This document shows, piece by piece, positions 27,760 to 36,704 of a stretch of 64,000 nucleotides of DNA. The notes under the pieces were generated by a model. That model saw only the letters and a program-made list of their open reading frames with translations. It was not told the origin of the DNA and searched no databases. The DNA comes from Paenibacillus tianjinensis (GTDB lineage Bacteria; Bacillota; Bacilli; Paenibacillales; Paenibacillaceae). The position numbers and the translations under genes are program-made. Every line of letters starts with the position of its first letter. Within the stretch, counting starts at the first letter, position 1. The DNA lies in assembly GCF_017086365.1 (NCBI RefSeq), contig NZ_CP070969.1, forward strand, positions 868,001 through 932,000, written 5' to 3'.

Positions 27760-27800
27760 TTGACAATAGCATCCGACTGTACTAATAATAGTAGTACAGT
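27760..27800 (+). promoter_or_regulatory. Promoter with GntR/YtrA operator
   Basis: TTGACA (27760-27765) and TAATAA (27783-27788) are 17 bp apart. A 9-bp perfect inverted repeat, ACTGTACTA (27776-27784) and TAGTACAGT (27792-27800), overlaps the -10. It is the probable binding site of the GntR-type regulator encoded just downstream, giving autoregulation of the operon. Confidence 0.65.
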
Positions 27801-27845
27801 TAATACACCTGAGAGAACTGCTATGCAATGGAAAGGAGGATGCTT

Positions 27846-28232
27846 ATGTTCGAACTGGACGTTCGCAGCCGCAAGCCGATTTACGAACAGCTGACGGGTA
27901 AGATCAAAGAGATGATTATGCATGGGATTCTCCGGGCAGATGAACAGCTTCCGTCGGTAAGAACGTTATCTTCACAGCTCACAGTCAATCCGAATACGAT
28001 TCAGAAGGCTTACCGGGAGCTGGAGCGTGAAGAGTATATCTATTCTCTGCCGGGCAAGGGGAGCTTCGTGGCTCCGCTTCGGCAGGAACGCAGTGAGAGC
28101 AAACGGGCGGAGCTGCGCGGGGAGCTGCTGCGGCTGATGGCAGAGGCCGTATATCTTGGATTCACCGAAAATGAGATCAGCACATTGTACCGCCAGGTTC
28201 TGGAGCAGAGAGAGGGGGAGAAGCATGATTGA
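27846..28232 (+). CDS. GntR-family (YtrA-type) regulator
   Basis: This 128-aa regulator starts at ATG 27846, 6 nt after AAAGGAGG; the ATGs at 27828 and 27840 overlap the ribosome site. The winged HTH reads PIYEQLTGKIKEMI, LPSVRTLSSQLTVNPNTIQKAYRELEREE and YSLPGKGSFVAP, the YtrA subfamily pattern, with a very short C-terminal dimerisation part instead of a full effector domain. It is followed with an 8-bp overlap by an ABC ATPase and a permease. In this subfamily the regulator represses its own ABC operon and responds to wall-active antibiotics or envelope stress. Confidence 0.93.
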   Translation: MFELDVRSRKPIYEQLTGKIKEMIMHGILRADEQLPSVRTLSSQLTVNPNTIQKAYRELEREEYIYSLPGKGSFVAPLRQERSESKRAELRGELLRLMAEAVYLGFTENEISTLYRQVLEQREGEKHD

Positions 28233-29127
28233 GATCCGCGGAGTAAGCAAGATTTTTCAAGGGGAAAAGGCCGTTGACGGCATCTCGCTGACTGTACATA
28301 AAGGGGCAATCTACGGATTGCTCGGTTCGAACGGTGCAGGTAAAACGACACTGCTAAAAACGCTCGCTGGTATTTATAGGCCCGAGCAAGGAACGGTTAC
28401 GATCGGAGGCAAGCCGGTGTTTGAGGCGCCGGAAGTGAAGCAGCGGATTATTTTCATGCCGGATAGCCCGTATTTTTTCCCGCAGGCGTCAATCCGGAGC
28501 ATGGCTGCCTTTTACCGGTCAATCTATCCGACATGGAGCGAGGAACGTTTCAAGGAACTGGCTGCCGTATTTCGGCTGGATCAGGGCCGGAAGCTCAGCA
28601 GATTCTCTAAAGGAATGCAGCGGCAGGCTGCTTTTTGGCTTGCACTGAGCTGTGCGCCGGAGGTACTGATTATGGATGAGCCGATTGACGGGCTTGATCC
28701 GGTCATGCGGCGGCAGATCAAGAATCTGCTGTTCCAGGAAGTGGCCGAACGCGGCCTGACTGTACTGATCTCTTCGCATAATCTGCGAGAAATTGAGGAT
28801 TTATGTGATCATGTCGGCATTATGCATGGCGGTAAAATGCTGGTCGAGAAGGATCTGGATGATCTGAAGGCGGACACGCATAAAATTCAAGTGGCTTTCC
28901 GTGATGAACGCCACGCCGGCGCACTTACCGCCAAGCTGCAGATTCTCCATCAGGAGCAGCGGGGCAGCGTTAACCTGTATATCGTAAAAGGCGACCGTGA
29001 GCGGATCTCCCGGGCTTTTCATGTCTATGAGCCGTATGTGTTTGATCTGCTGCCGCTGACGCTGGAAGAAATCTTTATTTATGAAATGGGGGATGCCGGT
29101 TATGACGCGCAGCCGATTCTTCTTTAA
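28225..29127 (+). CDS. ABC transporter ATP-binding protein
   Basis: This 300-aa ATPase from ATG 28225 (GGGGGAG upstream) overlaps the gntR-type stop. It has Walker A LLGSNGAGKTTLL, signature FSKGMQRQ (an SKGM variant of SGGQ common in YtrB/BcrA-type exporters), Walker B VLIMDEPIDGLDP and H-loop LISSH. The roughly 90-residue C-terminal extension is typical of the drug/antibiotic-resistance ATPases. It forms an exporter with the membrane protein encoded next. Confidence 0.93.
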   Translation: MIEIRGVSKIFQGEKAVDGISLTVHKGAIYGLLGSNGAGKTTLLKTLAGIYRPEQGTVTIGGKPVFEAPEVKQRIIFMPDSPYFFPQASIRSMAAFYRSIYPTWSEERFKELAAVFRLDQGRKLSRFSKGMQRQAAFWLALSCAPEVLIMDEPIDGLDPVMRRQIKNLLFQEVAERGLTVLISSHNLREIEDLCDHVGIMHGGKMLVEKDLDDLKADTHKIQVAFRDERHAGALTAKLQILHQEQRGSVNLYIVKGDRERISRAFHVYEPYVFDLLPLTLEEIFIYEMGDAGYDAQPILL

Positions 29128-31108
29128 CAGCAGCGTGATCCGCCAGAATTTGCGCCAGCACGGCTGGATCGGAATTATTTATACCCTTGCTCTTCTATTC
29201 GCACTGCCGCTGCAGATGTTCATGAACGGTGACCCGAATGCCAAACCGCAGACGGTACAGAATCTGTTCTTCGTCGGCGGAGAGATTCAGATGCTGTTCG
29301 TCGTTACGGTTCCTGTAGCTGCCGGTTTATTCCTGTTCCGTTATCTGCAGGCCAAAATGCCGTCTGATCTGTGGCATAGCCTCCCGCTGCGCCGGGAGCA
29401 TCTGCTGGTGTCCCATACGGTGAGCGGTCTGATTCTGCTGTTGGTTCCCATCTGGCTGACGGGTGCTGTTACTGCCATAGTGCAGCCGCTGGATAGTAAT
29501 ATGTACATTTATACTGGATCGGATGTCTTGGAATGGTGCCTGACGCTAAGTATCCTTACGCTGTTCCTGTTTATCTTCAGCATGTTTGTTGGCATCTGTA
29601 CCGGACAAACGGTGCTTCAGGGGGCGGTGATCTACATCCTGCTGCTTCTGCCTGTCATGCTGCTCCAATTGGTCAATGAACATTTCGGGATGTACCTGTA
29701 CGGTTATCCCAGATGGTACGGGGCGCAGGCGCATATGGAAGTATGGTCCCCGATTCTGCATATGATCTACGTGAATACTAATGCCTTCAGCGCCGGTGAT
29801 CTGTGGATGTATTCGGCCTTGTCTGTCCTGTTATTTGCGCTGTCTGTTATACTGTACCGCAGACGCCACGGGGAAAAGGCAGGCCAGGCGATTGCCTTTA
29901 CGTATTTCAATCCGCTGTTCAAAGCGGGGGTCATGTTCTGTGCGATGCTGATCTCCGGCACCTATTTCGCCCAGCTTAAGCAGCTGCAGCTTGGCTGGAT
30001 CATCGCGGGCAACCTGGCCGGAGCGCTTATCGGCTACATTGCGGCGGAGATGATCATCCGCAAAACCTGGCAGATTCTAACCCGCCGGGTGCCGCTGGAA
30101 TTTGCCGGTTATACATTGCTGCTGGGTCTGCTGCTGTATATTCCGGTCTCAGGAATCTCCGGCTATGAGAACCGGGTGCCGGCTCTTGAGAAGATTGAAG
30201 GTGTTTATGCAGGAAGTGATTATGCGGCTAATGATGCATATTTGAATAATACCAATCCGAATATCAGCAAGGAGGATCCGTTCACTAAGGATCGGAACTA
30301 TATCGAGGCTGTACGCAAGCTGCATCTTGCCGTGGCCGCTGCACGCCCGGAGATTCCGGCGAATAATTCATACTCGGATTACCGGCAATTCTATCTGTCC
30401 TACCGGCTTGATAACGGGCGGATCGTACAGCGTTCCTACCTGATTCCCACTGCCGGGTTTGAACCGGAGCTCAAGGCCGTGATGGAGAGTGAGGGATACA
30501 AACGCAAAGCGTATATGCTGTCCCGGCTTGATGGGGACATCGAAGGCTTCCGCTTAGATAACTACAATAAAGCGCTGAGCCTTTCGGACCCGCAGGAGGT
30601 TAAGGAATTCAAAGAAATTCTGAAACGGGAAATTCTGAATATGACCTATGAGGATCAGAACCAGAGGCTTCTCCAGCCGCCATATGCGTCAATCCAAATC
30701 ATGAGTAAGCCGGATGCTACCGGGTATCAGCTCTACTACGCCTACGAATGGCAGTCCTCCTTCAAGGAGCTGGGAGCGTGGCTGGAGCAGAAGGGGTACG
30801 CCGATAGAATCCGTACCCAACCAGGTGATATTGCATCTGCAGAGATCATTCTGGATAATTACAATGACCAGCTTCCTGCTGCTGAGCGATATGATGCTGA
30901 GCGTCACCTGCAGCTGGCCCGCAGCGAGAAACGTTCGGCTGTGATCCAAGATGCTGACGCTATTGCCGATATCCTGGAGAATCAGCGCTATTATAAAGCG
31001 GAGAGTGGCGATTACCTGGTGAAGCTGGTCTATAAAGAGGGCAGAACGGATTATGTTACATTGCAGAAACAAGACTTAACACCAGCGGTTAAAGCTATCC
31101 TCCCATAA
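29102..31108 (+). CDS. ABC-2-type permease with extracellular C-terminal domain
   Basis: This 668-aa protein from ATG 29102 (GGGGGA 8 nt upstream) overlaps the ATPase gene by 26 nt. About seven membrane helices lie in the first 355 residues. The last roughly 300 residues are hydrophilic, without a further helix, and probably form an extracellular domain with two similar halves (ends RQFYLSYRLDNGRIVQRSYL and GDYLVKLVYKEGRTDYVTL). It completes a GntR-ATPase-permease operon resembling ytr-type envelope stress exporters. The specific substrate is unknown. Confidence 0.88.
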   Translation: MTRSRFFFNSSVIRQNLRQHGWIGIIYTLALLFALPLQMFMNGDPNAKPQTVQNLFFVGGEIQMLFVVTVPVAAGLFLFRYLQAKMPSDLWHSLPLRREHLLVSHTVSGLILLLVPIWLTGAVTAIVQPLDSNMYIYTGSDVLEWCLTLSILTLFLFIFSMFVGICTGQTVLQGAVIYILLLLPVMLLQLVNEHFGMYLYGYPRWYGAQAHMEVWSPILHMIYVNTNAFSAGDLWMYSALSVLLFALSVILYRRRHGEKAGQAIAFTYFNPLFKAGVMFCAMLISGTYFAQLKQLQLGWIIAGNLAGALIGYIAAEMIIRKTWQILTRRVPLEFAGYTLLLGLLLYIPVSGISGYENRVPALEKIEGVYAGSDYAANDAYLNNTNPNISKEDPFTKDRNYIEAVRKLHLAVAAARPEIPANNSYSDYRQFYLSYRLDNGRIVQRSYLIPTAGFEPELKAVMESEGYKRKAYMLSRLDGDIEGFRLDNYNKALSLSDPQEVKEFKEILKREILNMTYEDQNQRLLQPPYASIQIMSKPDATGYQLYYAYEWQSSFKELGAWLEQKGYADRIRTQPGDIASAEIILDNYNDQLPAAERYDAERHLQLARSEKRSAVIQDADAIADILENQRYYKAESGDYLVKLVYKEGRTDYVTLQKQDLTPAVKAILP

Positions 31109-31285
31109 ATATGGAATACGCCAGCGCAGCTGGCTGCTCTAAGGCGGGTTGACAGAAACTGGATTCTATCCGTCCAACTGTCCTCCCTGGTTCATAGCGT
31201 AGTCTCAGCAGCAGTATATGTATCGCCGGAACGGTAGTTTAGCGTTGCAGCATATGTAGCTGGAAGTCTGCTATAGACGGAGCGG

Positions 31286-31317
31286 GGCCATGGATGATAG
31301 AATCCATGGCCTTTTTG
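31286..31317 (+). terminator. Terminator after ABC operon
   Basis: GGCCATGGAT (31286-31295) pairs with ATCCATGGCC (31302-31311), followed by TTTTTG. The 170 bp before it hold no ORF. Confidence 0.85.
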
Positions 31318-31346
31318 TATTGTTTTGGAGCTGAAGGGAGTGTTGA

Positions 31347-32177
31347 ATGATGTCTGAAATTCATAAAGAGATTGTGCGCCAGCTGCGTTCGATTGAAGCG
31401 GAAGAGAATGTGCGTATTCTGTATGCCTGTGAGTCGGGCAGCCGGGCCTGGGGCTTTCCGTCCAAGGACAGCGACTACGATGTCCGGTTCCTATACTTGC
31501 GCCGGCCGGAGGCTTATCTGTCGATCCTGGAGCCGAGAGATGTGATCGAACGGCCAATCAGCGATCTGCTGGATATTAACGGCTGGGATTTGAAGAAAGG
31601 CCTGACGTTGTTCCGCAAATCCAATCCGCCGCTGCTGGAGTGGCTGCAGTCCTGTATCCGTTATGAAGAAAACTACACGGTGGCAGAGAGCATCCGCAAG
31701 CTTTCGCCGCTGGGGTTTTCACCTAAGTCATGTATCTATCACTATCTGAACATGGCACGGGGCAACTATCGCACCTATCTGCAGGGCAGCGAGGTCAAAA
31801 TCAAAAAATATTTCTATGTGCTCCGCCCGCTGCTGGCCTGTGCCTGGATAGAGAAATACAATGAGGTTCCGCCATTGGAATTTTCCGTCCTGGTAGAGGA
31901 GCTCATTCCGGCAGGCACCCTCCTGAGAGAGACTGTGAACAACCTGCTGATCCGCAAAATGTCAGGCGATGAACTGAATCTGGAGCCGCGCCTTGAAGTG
32001 ATAAATACATATTTGGAGCAGCAAATCGCCTATTTTGAAGAAGCGGCCTCCCGGTTTGGTCCGGGGGACGGCGTATCGTATGAAGTGCTGGATGAGCTGT
32101 TCCGCGCGGCGCTGGCAGAGGTATGGGGAGAAGATAGCTTATGGACCGCTGGGGTAAGCCGGCGGAGCCGCAACTAA
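31347..32177 (+). CDS. YcgL-type predicted nucleotidyltransferase
   Basis: This 276-aa protein belongs to the DNA polymerase beta-like nucleotidyltransferase superfamily. It has CESGSRAWGFPSKDSDYDVRFLY, which holds the GSxxxG and DxD metal-binding pair, and a helical C-terminal region. This is the COG3541 (YcgL) pattern; its substrate is not established. ATG 31347 follows AAGGGAG. It has a terminator upstream and a G/U glycosylase gene downstream, with which it may be co-transcribed. Confidence 0.85.
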   Translation: MMSEIHKEIVRQLRSIEAEENVRILYACESGSRAWGFPSKDSDYDVRFLYLRRPEAYLSILEPRDVIERPISDLLDINGWDLKKGLTLFRKSNPPLLEWLQSCIRYEENYTVAESIRKLSPLGFSPKSCIYHYLNMARGNYRTYLQGSEVKIKKYFYVLRPLLACAWIEKYNEVPPLEFSVLVEELIPAGTLLRETVNNLLIRKMSGDELNLEPRLEVINTYLEQQIAYFEEAASRFGPGDGVSYEVLDELFRAALAEVWGEDSLWTAGVSRRSRN

Positions 32178-32275
32178 GGGAGGAAACGGCAGGCACCCAT
32201 GTGCTTCTTGCAGCAGACACGGTTAAGGCCGCGGCTTCCGGTGTAACCTTCTATTATGCGGGCAACGAAGTATAA
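32141..32275 (+). CDS. Possible 44-aa small ORF
   Basis: ATG at 32141 with GGGGAG about 10 nt upstream opens a 44-codon frame ending at TAA 32275. It overlaps the 3' end of the nucleotidyltransferase gene by 37 nt and ends 23 bp before mug. The product is mixed-composition with no recognisable motif. It could be spurious; I list it because start, ribosome site and length fill the gap between the two genes. Confidence 0.25.
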   Translation: MDRWGKPAEPQLREETAGTHVLLAADTVKAAASGVTFYYAGNEV

Positions 32276-32298
32276 CTAAGTGAAGCGGAGGGCTGTTC

Positions 32299-32814
32299 AT
32301 GGAGGAAGTACCGGATCACCTGGAGCACGGTCTGCAGATTGTCTTTATCGGCTTTAACCCGAGCATCCGCTCAGGAGAGCTGGGGCATCATTATGCGAAC
32401 CCGCGCAATAACTTCTGGCGGATTCTTCACCAGTCGGGTCTGACGCCGCGCCTGTACGAGGCCTCGGAGGATGGAGAGCTGCTGAAGCTGGGTTATGGCT
32501 TTACGAATATTGTCGCCCGTCCGACGGTAGGCGCGGAGGATATCACCCGGGAGGAATATACTGAAGGGCGTGAGCTGCTACGCGGGAAGCTGGCTCTGTA
32601 CCGTCCGGAGATTGCCTGCTTTGTTGGCAAAGGGGTCTATACGGAGTTCAGCCGCAGAACCAAGGCGGAGTGGGGGTTCCAGCAGACAGAGCCGGTAGTT
32701 GATGGTGTGCGCGAGTTTGTTGCCCCTTCCTCCAGCGGTCTGGTCCGGATGCCGATGCAGGAGATTGTGAATATTTACCGCAGATTATACGACTTTACCC
32801 ATGAGGGGGTTTGA
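32299..32814 (+). CDS. mug: G/U mismatch-specific DNA glycosylase
   Basis: This 171-aa enzyme of the Mug/TDG branch of the uracil-DNA glycosylase superfamily has GFNPSIRSGELGHHYANPRNNFW (active-site motif 1, with the catalytic Asn of GxNP) and APSSSGLVRM, the motif that inserts into DNA. It removes uracil or modified bases opposite G in base-excision repair. The product length is typical of Mug. GCGGAGG precedes ATG 32299. A terminator follows. Confidence 0.92.
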   Translation: MEEVPDHLEHGLQIVFIGFNPSIRSGELGHHYANPRNNFWRILHQSGLTPRLYEASEDGELLKLGYGFTNIVARPTVGAEDITREEYTEGRELLRGKLALYRPEIACFVGKGVYTEFSRRTKAEWGFQQTEPVVDGVREFVAPSSSGLVRMPMQEIVNIYRRLYDFTHEGV

Positions 32815-32841
32815 ATGAAGCACGGGGGTCATGGGAAAAGC

Positions 32842-32872
32842 AAAACACCCTTGCAGGCAAGGGTGTTTTTGT
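32842..32872. terminator. Bidirectional terminator between mug and TagO-like gene
   Basis: AAAACACCCTT (32842-32852) pairs with AAGGGTGTTTT (32859-32869), with A- and T-runs on both sides. The two flanking genes are convergent. Confidence 0.85.
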
Positions 32873-32910
32873 CTGTTTCCGGCAGATGAACGAACCGGCA
32901 TGCCTAAATA

Positions 32911-33882
32911 TCAGGTTTCAATTAACAGCAGAATGATCGAGGACAGGGACAGGCAGACGCTGACCAGATACAACACAGCAACAACCTGCTTCTGGTTCAA
33001 TCCGGCTTTGAGCAGCCGGTAGTGTACCTGGCTGGCATCGGCCTGATAGATCGCTTTGCCTTGAATGAACCGTTTGATTACGACAAAAATATTATCGAAG
33101 ATCGGCACGCCCATTGCCAGAATCGGGATGAACAGCGACAGCACAGTAGCCTGCTTAAAGGCTCCGTCCAGTGCGATTACCGCCAGGATAAAACCGAGGA
33201 AGGTAGCGCCGGCATCACCCATAAAAATTTTGGCAGGTGCCTTGTTAAAGCGTAAGTAGGCCAGGGTCACACCGACCAGAGAAATGGCCATGATGGCGGA
33301 TGCGGACTGGCCCTTCATGAGCGCAACGATGAACAGCGTGATTGCTGAGATTGCCGTAAGTCCTCCAGCCAGGCCGTCCATGCCGTCGGAGAAATTAATG
33401 ACCGTAGTGACACCGAAGATCCAGACGATCGTCAGCACGAACTGCAAAATGAACGGCAGGGAAATGTAGTCCCCTGAGAACGGGTTGATGAACCCGGTAA
33501 AAGCATTGCCGGACAAGAACACAAGAACGGCCGCCGCAATCTGTACGATAAATTTGGGCAGCGCAGGGAAATCCTTGCCTTTTGTCTTGTACCAGTCATC
33601 GATAGTACCTATAGTGAGCAGAAGCACCCCGCCGATGAAGAGGGCGAGCGTCTCCAGCGAGAAATCCCGGGCAAACAGCAGGTATGTAATGAAAAAACCG
33701 ATAAATATCGCATAGCTGGCTGTCAGAGGAATAGGCTCCCTATGGATTTTACGTTCGACATCCTGCCGGGGCCTGTCCACAAAATCAAGCCAGAACGCAA
33801 GCTTGCCAAGCGGAGGGATGAGCAGGTAAACGATGAAAAATGACACCAGGAACGATAAAACGTATAAAATGACAATCACCAC
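32911..33882 (-). CDS. Undecaprenyl-phosphate GlcNAc-1-phosphate transferase (TagO/WecA family)
   Basis: This 323-aa membrane protein has about ten helices and MraY-family motifs: DDWYKTKGKDFPALPK, NFSDGMDGLAGG and MGDAGATFLGF, with catalytic Asp residues in each loop, and SQVHYRLLKAGL near the end. It transfers a sugar-1-phosphate from UDP-sugar to undecaprenyl phosphate, the first step of teichoic acid or other wall polymer synthesis. It is monocistronic here. TagO of Bacillus is the closest remembered match. The exact sugar is not provable from sequence. Confidence 0.9.
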   Translation of the reverse strand: MVIVILYVLSFLVSFFIVYLLIPPLGKLAFWLDFVDRPRQDVERKIHREPIPLTASYAIFIGFFITYLLFARDFSLETLALFIGGVLLLTIGTIDDWYKTKGKDFPALPKFIVQIAAAVLVFLSGNAFTGFINPFSGDYISLPFILQFVLTIVWIFGVTTVINFSDGMDGLAGGLTAISAITLFIVALMKGQSASAIMAISLVGVTLAYLRFNKAPAKIFMGDAGATFLGFILAVIALDGAFKQATVLSLFIPILAMGVPIFDNIFVVIKRFIQGKAIYQADASQVHYRLLKAGLNQKQVVAVLYLVSVCLSLSSIILLLIET

Positions 33883-33966
33883 CGTTGATTTTTTTAAACA
33901 GGTCTGTCTAAATTATATCGCAGAGGATGTTATCTTGTCGATTGTACGTACATTTGGAGGCGAATC

Positions 33967-34653
33967 ATGAAATACGATGTAATTTTATTTGATGCGGACG
34001 ATACGCTGTTTGATTACGGAATGGCTGAGGGGCAGGCTTTCCTGAATGTATTTACCCATTTCGGGCTGCCGACCGGAGCCGATGAGTATGCGGCCAGCTA
34101 CCAGACCATCAACCGGGCGTTGTGGGCGGATCTGGAAGCGGGGCGGATTACCTCCGCTGCGCTGCGGGTGGAGCGGTTTAACCGGCTGTTTGCTGCCCAT
34201 CAGCTCGATTTGAACCCGGAGGAATTCAGCGAGGCCTATTTGCGGTTTCTGGGAGAAGGTACGTTTCTGATTCAAGGTGCGGTAGAGCTATGCGAGGAGC
34301 TGGCGGCCTGCAGACTGGCGATTATTACAAATGGAATCAAGGAAGTGCAGCTGTCCAGAATCAAGGGGTCGCCGCTTGCGGACACTTTTGAGCAGATAAT
34401 CATTTCTGAGGAAGCGGGTTATCAAAAGCCGGCCACCGGCATTTTCGACTATGCTTTTGAGAAGCTGGGGATTACGGATAAGCGCAGGGTGCTGATTGTC
34501 GGGGACTCGCTGACTTCGGATATCCAGGGCGGAATCAACTACGGCATCGATACCTGCTGGTTCAACCCGCTGGGCAAAGCTAACAGTGCAGGGATTATGC
34601 CGACCTACGAAATCCGTGAGCTGGCTGCACTGCCGGAGATTGTCCATGAATAG
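33967..34653 (+). CDS. YjjG-family HAD nucleotidase
   Basis: This 228-aa HAD-superfamily phosphatase has motif I FDADDTLFDY (nucleophile and acid Asp), motif II IITNGIK, the Lys in YQKPATGIFDYAF (motif III) and motif IV VLIVGDSLTSDIQGG. The last block and GIDTCWFNP are typical of YjjG-type noncanonical pyrimidine nucleotidases, which remove dangerous nucleotides. ATG 33967 follows TTTGGAGGCG. Confidence 0.9.
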   Translation: MKYDVILFDADDTLFDYGMAEGQAFLNVFTHFGLPTGADEYAASYQTINRALWADLEAGRITSAALRVERFNRLFAAHQLDLNPEEFSEAYLRFLGEGTFLIQGAVELCEELAACRLAIITNGIKEVQLSRIKGSPLADTFEQIIISEEAGYQKPATGIFDYAFEKLGITDKRRVLIVGDSLTSDIQGGINYGIDTCWFNPLGKANSAGIMPTYEIRELAALPEIVHE

Positions 34654-34779
34654 CAGCAAGCGGGCCGGTTATAGGGTGTTTTTCCGTTAGAAAAAGGTTG
34701 GCGGGGTTCTCCTGGTGGTAAATATATGAAGACGCAACATTCATTTCTACATCATTCTAATACACGGGAGAGGATAGCT

Positions 34780-35445
34780 ATGAACTTGAATAAAAAATGG
34801 CTGATTGCCGCGGTCGTTACAGGCATGGCGGTGACCGGCTCAGCAGGGGTCTATGCCGGAGCCAAATTACAGCAGATCAAAGCTTATTTAAACCACAGCA
34901 TTGGAGTGGTCGTTGACGGTACGCCCTACTGGCTTAAAGACGGCAACGGCAAAACCTTAACGCCGATCACCTACGAAGGTCTTACGTATCTGCCGATCCG
35001 CTCGGTTGCAGATGCCCTGGATGTGCCTATCACGTATGATTCTGTAAATTATAAAGTCAGAATTGGCAGCGGTGCGGACACGGCTGAAACGCCGGGAACT
35101 TCCGGAAGCACTCCGGTGGAGAGCACGCTGAGGCCGGTCAACCTGCCGAAGGATTTTCCGATCCCGGGAGATGCCATCATTGCGACTACGGTGGATACGG
35201 ATGTCGATGGTGTGAAGAAGGCCGCGTTCAGCTATTCAACGCAGGAATCGCTGGATACCATGGGCTTCGTGTACAGTGAGTATGTCCGGATCAAACGGCT
35301 GGACAATGCCTCGCAGACCGTGACTTCAACAACGGTCAAAATCACCGGCCTTCTGGGCGGCACAAGTCCGGTCTCGATCACAGGCAAGCCGTCCACCGCC
35401 CGTCCCGGCTTCACGATCTTTACGATCACCTGGTCAGAGAGCTGA
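34780..35445 (+). CDS. Secreted protein with copper-amine-oxidase-N-like stalk domain
   Basis: This 221-aa protein starts at ATG 34780 (GGGAGAGGA upstream); an in-frame upstream start at 34726 has no ribosome site. It has a signal peptide (LIAAVVTGMAVTGSAGVYA), an N-terminal stalk domain (NHSIGVVVDGTPYWL through YLPIRSVADALDVPITYDS), and an unknown C-terminal region of about 110 residues. It is probably extracellular or wall-associated. No catalytic motif is visible. Confidence 0.8.
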   Translation: MNLNKKWLIAAVVTGMAVTGSAGVYAGAKLQQIKAYLNHSIGVVVDGTPYWLKDGNGKTLTPITYEGLTYLPIRSVADALDVPITYDSVNYKVRIGSGADTAETPGTSGSTPVESTLRPVNLPKDFPIPGDAIIATTVDTDVDGVKKAAFSYSTQESLDTMGFVYSEYVRIKRLDNASQTVTSTTVKITGLLGGTSPVSITGKPSTARPGFTIFTITWSES

Positions 35446-35479
35446 TCTTATTTTCACCTGCTGAATAGGGAATAACAAC

Positions 35480-35516
35480 AACAGCTGCGTTCCAGGGCCG
35501 GAACGCAGCTGTTTGT
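35480..35516 (+). terminator. Terminator after stalk-domain gene
   Basis: ACAGCTGCGTTCC (35481-35493) pairs with GGAACGCAGCTGT (35499-35511), followed by TTG. Convergent genes flank it. Confidence 0.8.
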
Positions 35517-35544
35517 GCTGCTGTTAGAAGAGACAGGCCGGGAC

Positions 35545-36528
35545 TCAAGCCTGCTGACGGGTATTTAGCGGCTTGAGATGGGCTTCAATCTGGGCGCGTT
35601 TGTCTTCCAGAAACGGCGGAAGGGCAAGGGATTCGCCAAGATGCTCCATAGGCTCGTCGGTGGCAAAACCGGGCCCGTCCGTAGCCAGCTCGAACAAAAT
35701 GCCATTGGGTTCGCGGAAGTACAGGGAACGGAAGTAAAATCGGTCAACGAAGCCGGAATTAGGCAGCTGGACGGTGCGGATGCGCTCGATCCACAGCTTG
35801 AGTTCCTCCTCATTGTCGACCCGGAAGGCGACATGATGCACGCCGCCCCGGCCGAGCCGCTCCTGCGGCAGATCGGTGCGCTCTTCCAGATGCACCTCAG
35901 CGCCGGAGCCGCCTTCTCCGGTTTCAAATACCACGACATCCGGCTGTCCGTCTACAGGTGATGGATAGCTTCCTTTGCGGCGGAACCCCAAGAGATCCTC
36001 CAGGATGAGTGCGGTATGCTCAGCATTCTCGACGGTGAGATGAGCGGGTCCGAGCCCAATAATACCGTATTCGGCCGGTACCGGGCTGTCCGCCCATGGC
36101 TTGTCTCCGGCAACGCCCTGATTGTTCTGATCGGATACGAGCAGGAACCGCTGCCCCTCATGATCACGGAAGCCCAGCGTCTGGCGGCCGCCGCGTTCAG
36201 CGATGGTCTCGTGCTCTACGTTAAGTTCTGTAAACCGCTGCTTCCAATAGTCGAGTGCCTGATCATCCGGCACGCGCAGCGACAGTGTGGAGATGCTGTT
36301 GTTGCCGTCACGGTTGCGTCCGGCGTTCGGAAGCTCGAAGAAGGTCAGCTCTGTGCCGGGATTGCCTGCTTCATCGCCGTAGAATAGGTGATAGACCGAG
36401 ATGTCATCCTGGTTCACGGTTTTTTTGATCAGTCGCAGCCCAAGCACTTCGGTGTAGAATTTGTAATTCTCCGGCGCTCTGGCTGTAATCGCAGATACAT
36501 GGTGAAGGCCTTTTAATGTTAAACTCAT
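35545..36528 (-). CDS. Ring-cleaving dioxygenase, VOC superfamily (MhqO-like)
   Basis: This 327-aa protein starts at ATG 36528 after AAGGAGGG; the longer frame overlaps the operator. It has two tandem VOC modules: LKGLHHVSAITARAPENYKFYTEVLGLRLIKKTVNQDD, and GIIGLGPAHLTVENAEHTALILEDLLGF, with RGGVHHVAFRVDN and FYFRSLYFREPNGILFELA carrying metal-binding His and Glu. It is the MhqO type, which opens catechol or quinone rings. A near-perfect palindrome overlaps its leader, as in quinone-responsive MarR-regulated genes. Confidence 0.88.
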   Translation of the reverse strand: MSLTLKGLHHVSAITARAPENYKFYTEVLGLRLIKKTVNQDDISVYHLFYGDEAGNPGTELTFFELPNAGRNRDGNNSISTLSLRVPDDQALDYWKQRFTELNVEHETIAERGGRQTLGFRDHEGQRFLLVSDQNNQGVAGDKPWADSPVPAEYGIIGLGPAHLTVENAEHTALILEDLLGFRRKGSYPSPVDGQPDVVVFETGEGGSGAEVHLEERTDLPQERLGRGGVHHVAFRVDNEEELKLWIERIRTVQLPNSGFVDRFYFRSLYFREPNGILFELATDGPGFATDEPMEHLGESLALPPFLEDKRAQIEAHLKPLNTRQQA

Positions 36529-36540
36529 GGTGTACCCTCC

Positions 36541-36558
36541 TTGAAAGTGTACTTTCAA
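36541..36558 (-). promoter_or_regulatory. Palindromic operator before dioxygenase
   Basis: TTGAAAGTGTACTTTCAA has two perfect 8-bp arms around a GT centre and lies directly before the AGGAGGG ribosome site. It is the expected position of a MarR/MhqR or YodB-type repressor site; no such regulator gene is in the window. Confidence 0.6.
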
Positions 36559-36704
36559 ATAAAACTGTATGGAAATATAGGAATGAGCCCGTTACTGTTC
36601 TATCGGAAGTTTAGTGAATAATATTAAGTAACTATAATTTTATAAGTAAAGTAAGATGATTGCAAGCAGAGATTTTAACCTATCCAGATAAGGAGAGAAA
36701 TGTA

